A stretch of DNA of 39,361 nucleotides from Aquimarina litoralis (GTDB lineage: Bacteria > Bacteroidota > Bacteroidia > Flavobacteriales > Flavobacteriaceae), in contig NZ_WEKL01000004.1 in NCBI RefSeq assembly GCF_019295435.1, positions 13,272 through 52,632 of the forward strand, given 5' to 3'. This document shows, piece by piece, positions 1 to 6,695 of the stretch; position 1 is the first letter of the stretch; each line of letters starts with the position of its first letter. Made by a program: the position numbers and the translations under genes. The notes below the pieces were generated by a model, which saw only the letters and a list, made by a program, of their open reading frames with translations, did not search any database and was not told the origin of the DNA.

Positions 1-38
1 ATTTTATTCAAAATACTGTTAAAAACCAATAATTCTCA

Positions 39-125
39 CAACTTATTAACACTACAACGTTGTAGTAAAATTTCTTATAGTAACATTCCCTACTCTTTTT
101 ACACTGGATAGTAGTAGTATACTAT
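39..125 (+). promoter_or_regulatory. Duplicated upstream region of the first peptide gene (copy A)
   Basis: This stretch aligns with 747-833 upstream of the second peptide gene. The first 23 bases (CAACTTATTAACACTACAAC followed by GTT) are identical in both copies, and GTAACATT and TAGTATACTA are also shared. It holds a perfect 16-bp palindrome at 51-66 and a second palindrome, TAGTATACTA, at 115-124. The distance to the start codon is similar in the two copies, so a shared promoter/operator is the simplest reading. No clean TAnnTTTG element was found. Confidence 0.6.
51..66. promoter_or_regulatory. 16-bp perfect palindrome, candidate operator
   Basis: ACTACAACGTTGTAGT is its own reverse complement. 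The equivalent site at 759-774 keeps it with one change (ACTACAACGTTTTAGT). A dimeric regulator site is plausible. The regulator is unknown. Confidence 0.5.
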
Positions 126-159
126 GATCAATAATTATTAATTTTTAACAAGTAAAATC

Positions 160-393
160 ATGAAAAAAAAGTTTTTATCTAAAATTAAAGATGCTAGATT
201 ATTAAACAAAGAAGAAAGTAAAACAATTTCTGGAGGATATGGCAATGGAAATGGCGTTGGTCCATTATGTGGTTTACCTTTATGTAAAAACACCTATTAT
301 AATGTATCACTTCCTAATTGTTCTTATGCAAATGGCAAAGTATTTTTTGGGCAAACTCATTTCAATTCGACAGAATATTGTGAGATCTTATGA
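160..393 (+). CDS. Double-glycine-leader peptide precursor 1 (four-cysteine core)
   Basis: This is a 77-residue precursor. Residues 1-26 are a leader ending ...ESKTISGG, the type cleaved after Gly-Gly by C39 peptidases, and it resembles the Bacteroidota GG-leader natural-product precursor family (TIGR04149-like). The predicted 51-residue core begins YGNGNGVG and has Cys37, Cys42, Cys54 and Cys74. It shares the C-x-L-P-x-C element and the x4/x11 spacing with the second precursor at 865. Matching leader and core spacing support a real gene despite the small size. The neighbouring C39 ABC transporter and HlyD adaptor are the likely maturation and export machinery. A terminator at 468-500 makes it a separate transcript. 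Activity (bacteriocin, signal or other) cannot be read from the sequence, and no immunity gene is recognised. Confidence 0.85.
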   Translation: MKKKFLSKIKDARLLNKEESKTISGGYGNGNGVGPLCGLPLCKNTYYNVSLPNCSYANGKVFFGQTHFNSTEYCEIL

Positions 394-467
394 TCTAGGA
401 AATAATTCTAAGTTTTTGCTTCTAAGTTTTTTTTATGGGAAACAATGAAACAAGTACTGGATTTAAA

Positions 468-500
468 GTAGGTTAGTATCTCACTAACCTGCTTTTTTTT
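468..500 (+). terminator. Rho-independent terminator after peptide gene 1
   Basis: A 10-bp stem (GTAGGTTAGT / ACTAACCTGC, one G-T pair) with a 5-base loop is followed by eight T residues. It lies 75 bases after the stop codon and separates peptide gene 1 from the peptide 2 operon. Confidence 0.85.
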
Positions 501-746
501 AGAAATCATAGTTGAGCTACTTATTTTAAAGAACATAAAAGATTCATTATCAAATTAAATAGCGGAATATAATCATAACACAAAGGCTTCAATTCATAAA
601 AATCTTAAACTAATTATAAATTATAGAGACTCATAATTTCCCTTTTTCTCAAATTTTGAGCGGACATCAGAATCTCAATCTAACAAAATACTACCCCAAA
701 ACCTTATTTCTTGATTGAAATTATGTTAAAACAACAACATATTTCG
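501..746. other. AT-rich spacer between the two peptide genes
   Basis: No reading frame with a recognisable start, leader or domain is seen here. It separates the terminator of peptide gene 1 from the duplicated promoter of peptide gene 2. I see nothing else in it. Confidence 0.6.
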
Positions 747-833
747 CAACTTATTAACACTACAACGTTTTAGTAAATTTTCTCCCCGTAACATTTTTCT
801 CTTTACACGTATTATATAAGTATAGTATACTAT
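747..833 (+). promoter_or_regulatory. Duplicated upstream region of the second peptide gene (copy B)
   Basis: This is the second copy of the region at 39-125. The near-palindrome ACTACAACGTTTTAGT is at 759-774 and the perfect palindrome ATAGTATACTAT is at 822-833, 31 bases before the ATG. Conservation of both elements while the intervening bases drift suggests function. It would drive peptide 2 plus the glycosyltransferase gene, and perhaps the export genes. Confidence 0.6.
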
Positions 834-864
834 CAAATCATTATTAATTTAAAATCATTTAAAA

Positions 865-1089
865 ATGAAAAAATCGGAAATTTTAGGAAAAATCAAAGAT
901 GTTCGACTTCTTAGCAGAGTTGAAAGCAAATCAATCTCTGGAGGATATGGCGGATATGACCTTCCTACTTGTAATTTACCTAGATGTGTACATGGATGGT
1001 ATCCTTTACCTGACTTAACTTGCGACTTTGCTCCTGCTTATATGGGATCAATTGGCGGAGGTAGATATGGGAAATGTCTTTCATATTAA
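865..1089 (+). CDS. Double-glycine-leader peptide precursor 2 (four-cysteine core)
   Basis: This is a 74-residue precursor and paralogue of the one at 160. Its leader (residues 1-27) shares KIKD-[AV]-RLL...ESK-[ST]-ISGG with peptide 1. The 47-residue core begins YGGY and has Cys36, Cys41, Cys53 and Cys71, giving C-x4-C-x11-C-x17-C. The first three cysteines have exactly the spacing of peptide 1. An aromatic pair (WY here, YY in peptide 1) sits four and five residues after the second cysteine. The glycosyltransferase-like gene starts 19 bases after the stop, so the two are almost certainly co-transcribed. This makes peptide 2 the likelier substrate if modification occurs. Disulfides, glycosylation or both are possible; none is proven. 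Confidence 0.87.
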   Translation: MKKSEILGKIKDVRLLSRVESKSISGGYGGYDLPTCNLPRCVHGWYPLPDLTCDFAPAYMGSIGGGRYGKCLSY

Positions 1090-1108
1090 GTCAATATCTT
1101 AAGCACTT

Positions 1109-2398
1109 ATGAGTATAAAAATCATTCAAAGTTTTTGGACTAAACCTTTTTTAGAACAAAACGATGACGAAAGTGCAAGGTTTAAGGCAGGTTGGTCTAG
1201 CACCAACCTGTTCTTTTACAGCGCTTTATTGAGTTGTTTAACTTTCAAAAAACATTATGGAAATGTAATTATGTATACGGATAAATATGGAAATGAATTA
1301 TTAAAAGAAAAATTAGGCATACCATATACAGCAGTTTATAAAGATTTAGAGCAATTGCATGATTACCCTTCAGGCCTATGGGCTTTAGGTAAGATCTTAT
1401 CATATTCCTTACAAGATAAACCCTTTATCCATGCTGATACTGATGTTTTTATATGGAAACGTTTTCCTGAATCATTCATTAGCAAAGATTTATTTTTCCA
1501 AAATGTAGAGTTTAATTTTCCGAGATACAAAGAAGTCTTAGAAGTGATTTTACGTGAGTTTATAAATGTTCCTGAAACATTAATCAAAGAATATCTAAAA
1601 AATGGAAATATTAATGCATTTAATGCAGGTGTGATTGGTGGAAATAACACTTCTTTTTTTAAAGAACTGGCAAAACAAGTATTCCCATTCGTGAATGATA
1701 ATCTTCTTCATTTAAGCAAGGTAGATCAAGGAATCTTTAATATGATATATGAGCAAATGTTGGGCATGAACCTAGCTCTTGAAAACAACTTAAGTACGAA
1801 TGCTCTTTATAAAGAGATGAGTCCTTCTTTCTCTAAAGTAATGCGCTTTCAACTAATTCCAGAAAAAGAATATTATATTCATACCGTAGGACATGGAAAA
1901 AAATCTCCTGTAGTTCAGGAACAAATTGAAGCAAGACTACGGTACGAATTTCATGACGAATATTATAACTTGAAAGAATCATTAGATAAGAATGGATTAT
2001 CCGATAATGATTTTAAAGGTGTAACTGAAAAACGTTTCCAATATCTAAAAAAACATTTTGATTGGTTAAAAAATACTTCCTGGAATGAAAAAATGAACAC
2101 TAAATTCATCCTAAACCCAAATATAACTTGTCGGGAAAATGAAAATAATGAGGTAGTGCTGTATTATAATTCTCCACAAGAGTTAAAAGACACATCTTTC
2201 ATTGTAGAAGATTGGGACTTTTTTCTTTTCTATTTTGAAGAAGCAAATTCGATAAAAAATGCTGCATCCGAAGCATATGCTAATGAATCTATATCCTCTC
2301 AAATGAGCAAAGAACAATTAGAAGAACGTTTATTTTCAATGGTAATGGATCGATGTATGTTTAATGAAATTTTGCTATTCTACGAGTCCGTGAAATAA
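1109..2398 (+). CDS. GT-A-like glycosyltransferase family protein (DUF6734-like)
   Basis: This 429-residue cytoplasmic protein has no signal or membrane segment. Residues 107-115 (IHADTDVFI) contain an acidic DxD motif at D110-T111-D112, as in metal-dependent GT-A glycosyltransferases. Residues 171-178 (FNAGVIGG) match the NAG-x-x-G element seen in GT8/GT77-like folds. It resembles Bacteroidota proteins annotated as DUF6734, a family assignment made from memory. It starts 19 bases after precursor 2 and precedes the export genes, so modification of the precursor peptide with a sugar is the attractive inference. A role on a surface glycan is the alternative. Donor, acceptor and activity are unknown. 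The C-terminal third (about 300-429) is helical and charged with no motif I can name. Confidence 0.75.
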   Translation: MSIKIIQSFWTKPFLEQNDDESARFKAGWSSTNLFFYSALLSCLTFKKHYGNVIMYTDKYGNELLKEKLGIPYTAVYKDLEQLHDYPSGLWALGKILSYSLQDKPFIHADTDVFIWKRFPESFISKDLFFQNVEFNFPRYKEVLEVILREFINVPETLIKEYLKNGNINAFNAGVIGGNNTSFFKELAKQVFPFVNDNLLHLSKVDQGIFNMIYEQMLGMNLALENNLSTNALYKEMSPSFSKVMRFQLIPEKEYYIHTVGHGKKSPVVQEQIEARLRYEFHDEYYNLKESLDKNGLSDNDFKGVTEKRFQYLKKHFDWLKNTSWNEKMNTKFILNPNITCRENENNEVVLYYNSPQELKDTSFIVEDWDFFLFYFEEANSIKNAASEAYANESISSQMSKEQLEERLFSMVMDRCMFNEILLFYESVK

Positions 2399-2755
2399 GT
2401 AAATACCTTTTAAAGGCACATAACATATCTATAATATTTGAATATCTTCATTTTTAGGATTTACATTATGAAAAACATCAGAATAAAGATTTCAGAATAA
2501 TAAAACTTTTTACACCTAAAACCTCATCTTTTGTAAACAACTTAATTACAAATATTTACGACCTAAAAATCGTTTAAAGAACCATTTTTAGATAGATCTG
2601 ATGATACAAAAAGTAATTTTTAAAGGGTAACAAAACACCTACTAAATAAACTAATATATATAGACAATTAAGCAACAAGGATGAGTTTGATAGTAAAATC
2701 GAAAAGATTTACTTTTCTTTGTAGAACAACTCATCACTCATAATTAAGACTTTTA
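2399..2755. other. Non-coding gap between glycosyltransferase and ABC transporter genes
   Basis: This 357-base AT-rich gap has no credible gene; the longest ATG-initiated frames I noticed are about 10-20 codons and lack features. Its end holds the nested inverted repeat at 2680-2735. A promoter for the export genes may lie here, but I could not identify one confidently. Confidence 0.55.
2680..2735 (+). promoter_or_regulatory. Nested inverted repeat ahead of the ABC transporter gene
   Basis: The outer arms GATGAGTT (2680-2687) and AACTCATC (2728-2735) enclose inner arms AGTAAAATC (2692-2700) and GATTTACT (2706-2713). No T-run follows, so it is not a classic terminator. It ends 20 bases before the transporter ATG, where it could act as an RNA leader hairpin. 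Confidence 0.4.
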
Positions 2756-4960
2756 ATGCCAAAATTTCCTTTTTACAAACAAGCCGAATCTAAAGATTGT
2801 GGACCTACTTGTATAAAAATTATCGCCAAACATTACGGAAAAGTATTGAACACTCAAAAACTAAGATCTCTTAGTGAAACTACTAGAGAAGGAAGTTCAT
2901 TATTGGGTTTAAGCGAAGCCGTAGAGAGCATAGGATTTAGGTCTTTGGGTGTAAAGCTATCTTTGAATCAATTATTAGAGGTTCCTTTACCTTGTATAGT
3001 ACATTGGAACAAAGTACATTATGTAGTAGTTTATAAAGTAAAAACGACTAAAAAGAAAGGCATGAAAATTTATGTGTCAGATCCTGCACATGGACTGATT
3101 ACATATACACAAGAAGAATTTATTAAAGCTTGGATTGGTAACAATGCAAATGAAACTACAGAAGAAGGTGTTGCATTATTAGTAGAACCTACTCCTAAGT
3201 TTTATAGTGATAATGTGGATGAGGAAGACGAAGAATTTGGATTCAAATTTATTTCAAAGTATCTCTTTAAATACAAAAAGTTCATTTTTCAACTTATTTT
3301 AGGACTAACAGCAGGAAGTTTACTGCAATTGATAACTCCTTTCCTTACACAGAGTATTGTTGATGTAGGTATTAAAAATGAAGATATTAATTTCGTATAC
3401 TTGGTTCTAATAGCACAACTATCCTTATTTATAGGGCGTACATTAATTGATGTACTAAGAAGTTGGATTTTATTGCATTTAAGTACCAGAATTAATATCT
3501 CGCTTATATCTGATTTCTTTATCAAATTAATGAATCTTCCTATCTCCTATTTTGATGTAAAAATGACTGGAGATTTATTACAAAGAATAAATGATCATAA
3601 AAGAATAGAACAAATACTTACCATGTCATCATTAAATGTGTTGTTCTCCATGGTAAATTTAATCGTTTTTAGTATTGTTCTTATCTACTATAGCTTTTCT
3701 ATATTCTCCGTTTTTGCAGTTGGTAGTGCCATCTATTTTGCCTGGATACTTATTTTCTTTAAAAAACGTAAAAAATTAGACTACAAGCGTTTCTCTCAGA
3801 TCAGTGAAGAACAAAGTAAGGTTATTGAATTGGTAAATGGGATGCAGGAAATAAAATTGCATAATGCTGAGAAAAGAAAGCGATGGAATTGGGAATTTGT
3901 GCAAGCCAAGCTTTTCAAAATATCTATTGAGAACTTAGCGCTAGAACAATATCAAAGTGTCGGTTCTGCTTTTATTAATGAACTAAAAAATATACTAATC
4001 ACTATTCTTTCGGCGGTACTAGTTATTGATGGAGATATTACATTGGGTATGATGCTTGCCATCACCTCGATCGTTGGGCAATTAAATGCTCCTATTACTC
4101 AATTAATTAATTTCTTAAGAGAGTTGCAAGACGCTCAAATTTCCTTAGAACGTTTAGGAGAAATTCATAACAAAGAAGATGAAGAGAAATCAGGAGATGA
4201 AAAAATAAGAGAAGTACCTCAAAATTCAGGGTTTGAAATCAATAATCTTAGTTTTAGATATGTAGGATCAGACAAACCGGTATTACAAAACTTAAATCTT
4301 TCTATTCCAGCAAATAAAATTACGGCAGTTGTAGGTGTCAGTGGTAGTGGTAAAACTACGCTAATGAAGCTACTTTTGAAGTTTTACGATCCCGATGAAG
4401 GTCAAATTTTTATCGGTTCTCATGATTTACAACACGTATCTCAAAAGGCATGGAGAGATCAGTTTGGAGTTGTAATGCAAGAAGGATATATCTTTAATGA
4501 CACTATTGCTAATAATATTGCGGTTGGCGAAGACTATGTGGATAAGAAAAAATTAGCACATGCAGTGGATGTGGCGAATATTAAGGAATTTGTAGAGTCC
4601 TTACCATTATCTTACAACACAAAAATAGGAATGGAAGGTGTTGGTCTTAGTACTGGTCAAAAACAAAGATTATTCATCGCTCGTGCAGTTTATAAGAATC
4701 CAAAATTCCTGTTCTTTGATGAAGCTACTTCTGCATTAGATGCCAACAATGAAAAGGTAATCATGGAAAAACTAGACACCTTTTTTAAAGACAAAACAGT
4801 TATGGTTATCGCACATCGATTAAGCACCGTTAAAAATGCTGATCAAATTGTAGTATTGGATAAAGGAGAAATAATTGAAGTTGGAAATCATGAATCTTTA
4901 ATTAAAGAAAAAGGAAGCTATTATAATTTGGTTAAGAATCAATTAGAACTCGGTAAATAA
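2756..4960 (+). CDS. Peptidase-domain-containing (C39) ABC exporter
   Basis: This is a 734-residue inner-membrane exporter of the PCAT/LagD type, which cuts double-glycine leaders and exports the core. Residues 1-150 are the C39 peptidase: Cys15 in QAESKDCGPTC, His88 in VHYVVVY and Asp109 in SDPA form the expected catalytic triad. Residues about 165-460 are the transmembrane domain. The C-terminal ATPase has Walker A GVSGSGKT (527-534, K533), signature LSTGQ (631-635), Walker B with D655-E656 and the H-loop His687. Length and domain order are normal and all key residues are present. The two upstream GG-leader precursors are its obvious substrates, and the HlyD-type protein at 5398 is its likely adaptor. 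Confidence 0.95.
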   Translation: MPKFPFYKQAESKDCGPTCIKIIAKHYGKVLNTQKLRSLSETTREGSSLLGLSEAVESIGFRSLGVKLSLNQLLEVPLPCIVHWNKVHYVVVYKVKTTKKKGMKIYVSDPAHGLITYTQEEFIKAWIGNNANETTEEGVALLVEPTPKFYSDNVDEEDEEFGFKFISKYLFKYKKFIFQLILGLTAGSLLQLITPFLTQSIVDVGIKNEDINFVYLVLIAQLSLFIGRTLIDVLRSWILLHLSTRINISLISDFFIKLMNLPISYFDVKMTGDLLQRINDHKRIEQILTMSSLNVLFSMVNLIVFSIVLIYYSFSIFSVFAVGSAIYFAWILIFFKKRKKLDYKRFSQISEEQSKVIELVNGMQEIKLHNAEKRKRWNWEFVQAKLFKISIENLALEQYQSVGSAFINELKNILITILSAVLVIDGDITLGMMLAITSIVGQLNAPITQLINFLRELQDAQISLERLGEIHNKEDEEKSGDEKIREVPQNSGFEINNLSFRYVGSDKPVLQNLNLSIPANKITAVVGVSGSGKTTLMKLLLKFYDPDEGQIFIGSHDLQHVSQKAWRDQFGVVMQEGYIFNDTIANNIAVGEDYVDKKKLAHAVDVANIKEFVESLPLSYNTKIGMEGVGLSTGQKQRLFIARAVYKNPKFLFFDEATSALDANNEKVIMEKLDTFFKDKTVMVIAHRLSTVKNADQIVVLDKGEIIEVGNHESLIKEKGSYYNLVKNQLELGK

Positions 4961-4962
4961 TT

Positions 4963-4987
4963 TTGAATTAAGAATTACGAATTATAA
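4963..4987. repeat. Left inverted-repeat flank of the four-helix gene
   Basis: The AT-rich sequence around AATTACGAATTATAA is, in reverse complement, nearly identical to the right flank at about 5342-5362 (shared core AATTCGTAATTC-N-TAATT). It begins two bases after the stop codon of the ABC gene. Confidence 0.6.
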
Positions 4988-4992
4988 TCTAA

Positions 4993-5358
4993 ATGAAAAA
5001 AGACAATATTGTTCAAAAAAAGAGTTATGAATTTGCCTTATTATGTATTCGCTTATTTCAAAAATTAACAAAAGAACAACATGAATATATTTTATCAAAA
5101 CAGGTTTTACGAAGTGGAACTTCTATAGGAGCAAATATTGAAGAGGCAATTGGAGGTCAAAGTGCTAAAGATTTTTTATCCAAATTGTCTATTTCTTACA
5201 AAGAAGCTCGAGAAACCCATTATTGGTTAAGACTACTTAGAGATAGTCATTACATTAGTAATGATGAAAGTAAAAGTTTAATCGAAAAATGTGAAGAATT
5301 ACTTAGAATTATTGGTTCTATTCAAAAAACCACCAAATTAAAAATTCGTAATTCGTAA
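4993..5358 (+). CDS. Four-helix bundle protein (TIGR02436 / 23S rRNA intervening-sequence family)
   Basis: This 121-residue, all-helical soluble protein carries the family hallmark motif SGTSIGANIEEA (residues 43-54) and an acidic helix containing YKEARETHYWL. Members occur in 23S rRNA intervening sequences and as free-standing genes in Bacteroidota; their cellular role is not established. It sits in the same orientation between exporter and adaptor genes. AT-rich inverted repeats flank it, and the right one includes its own last codons, so it looks like a cassette inserted into the export operon. A helical bundle of about 100 residues also recalls class II bacteriocin immunity proteins, but the sequence motif points to the intervening-sequence family, so immunity is only speculation. 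Confidence 0.85.
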   Translation: MKKDNIVQKKSYEFALLCIRLFQKLTKEQHEYILSKQVLRSGTSIGANIEEAIGGQSAKDFLSKLSISYKEARETHYWLRLLRDSHYISNDESKSLIEKCEELLRIIGSIQKTTKLKIRNS

Positions 5359-5382
5359 TTGATAATTTGCAATTTATAATTA
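5339..5382. repeat. Right inverted/direct-repeat flank of the four-helix gene
   Basis: It contains tandem AATTCGT units (AAATTCGTAATTCGTAATTG) and then diverged AATTTGCAATTTATAATT. It overlaps the stop codon of the four-helix gene and mirrors the left flank at 4963-4987. Confidence 0.6.
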
Positions 5383-5397
5383 CATAGTTATAAAAAA

Positions 5398-6693
5398 ATG
5401 CCAGATAATTTAGACGACATACAGTTAAGGAGTGAAGAAGTTCAGGAAATTTTAACTCGTGTACCACATTGGATGATTCGATGGGGTAACTTATTAATTT
5501 TAGTATTAATATTACTTTTATTGTTTCTTTCTTGGATGCTAAAATATCCTGATACGATTCCTGCACAAGCTATTATCACAACAGATGTACCTTTGCAAAA
5601 GGAACAAGCTAATGTAAGCGAAAAAATACAAGCTATCTTTGTAAAAGAAGGAGATACAGTACCAGAGGGAACTCCTTTAGCTATTCTTAGAAACACTGCC
5701 AATTATCTTGATGTCTTTAGTCTGAAACGAGTGATTGACACTATTACCATTAATAATCGTCAGATTGAATTTCCTTATGAAAAAATGCCAATATTAGAAT
5801 TAGGAGATATCCAAACAAGCTACGCAACATTTGAAAATAGTTACATCGAATATATTTTAAATAAAAAATTACAACCTTTTTCTGATGAAAATTTAGCCAA
5901 TCAAGTGTCTTTAACAGAACTTACCAGAAGACGAGAAAGTATATTAAGTCAAAAAAGATTAGAAGGTGGCGCCCTAAATTTTAGAAAGAAGGATTTTGAT
6001 AGGCAACAAGAGTTATTTGATAAAGGAAGAATTTCTCAACAAGAATATGAACAAGCAAAGATTGAATATTCTCAATTCGAAAATAATTATAAAAATTACG
6101 ACACTCAACTTTCTCAAATAAAAGAGCAAATTAGTAATGCACAAAAAACATCTAAAGGGACAGAATTTAATCAACAGCGTGAAGAAATAAGTCTTCGTAA
6201 TAAAGTAATTCAATCCTTTGATCAATTGAAAAAGAGTATCAAAGATTGGGAACTTCGTTATTTACTACAATCGGATATAGAAGGACGAGTTTCATTTTCA
6301 AACTATCAATTTGAAAATGAAAATGTTACTGCTGGAGATGTTGTTTTTATTGTGATTCCTATACAGGAGTCTTTATCTTATGTTGCTAGAATTAAAGCAC
6401 CGACTCAAAATTCTGGAAAAATAAAAATTGGTCAAAAAGCGAATATTAAGCTTGAAAATTTTCCTGATGATGAATTTGGAATGTTACAAGGTGAAGTAAG
6501 TTATATTTCTATGTTACCTGATAAAGATGGATTATACCTTATACGTGTAAAACTGCCTAAGAAATTAATTACTACCTACAACAAAGTGATACCTTTCCAA
6601 CAGGAAATGAGAGGTTCGGTTGAAATCATTACAGAAGATTTACGTCTTATAGAACGTTTCTTCTATCAGTTTAGAAGTTTAATGGATAAATAA
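5398..6693 (+). CDS. HlyD-family secretion adaptor (membrane fusion protein)
   Basis: This 431-residue adaptor has an N-terminal cytoplasmic segment, one membrane helix at about residues 31-50 (LLILVLILLLLFLSW) and a periplasmic remainder. A lipoyl-like half follows the helix (AIFVKEGDTVPEGTPLAIL), then a long coiled coil (about 160-290, rich in Q, E and K). A second barrel half (about 295-400) leads to the C-terminus. This is the usual layout for the periplasmic partner of C39 ABC peptide exporters. It would link the transporter at 2756 to an outer-membrane channel encoded elsewhere. The gene ends 2 bases from the end of the convergent kinase gene, leaving no space for a terminator between them. 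Confidence 0.92.
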   Translation: MPDNLDDIQLRSEEVQEILTRVPHWMIRWGNLLILVLILLLLFLSWMLKYPDTIPAQAIITTDVPLQKEQANVSEKIQAIFVKEGDTVPEGTPLAILRNTANYLDVFSLKRVIDTITINNRQIEFPYEKMPILELGDIQTSYATFENSYIEYILNKKLQPFSDENLANQVSLTELTRRRESILSQKRLEGGALNFRKKDFDRQQELFDKGRISQQEYEQAKIEYSQFENNYKNYDTQLSQIKEQISNAQKTSKGTEFNQQREEISLRNKVIQSFDQLKKSIKDWELRYLLQSDIEGRVSFSNYQFENENVTAGDVVFIVIPIQESLSYVARIKAPTQNSGKIKIGQKANIKLENFPDDEFGMLQGEVSYISMLPDKDGLYLIRVKLPKKLITTYNKVIPFQQEMRGSVEIITEDLRLIERFFYQFRSLMDK

Positions 6694-6695
6694 GT

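Noticed and set aside
160-393. True class IIa (pediocin-like) bacteriocin
   Set aside because: Only YGNG matches; cysteine spacing and the rest of the class IIa signature are missing.
239-448. 69-codon + strand frame overlapping peptide gene 1
   Set aside because: It lies in another frame of the better supported precursor and has no leader or domain.
2469-2501. Short frame starting MKNIRIKISE, like the start of a GG-leader peptide
   Set aside because: It stops after ten codons and has no GG or core; chance or a remnant too short to call.
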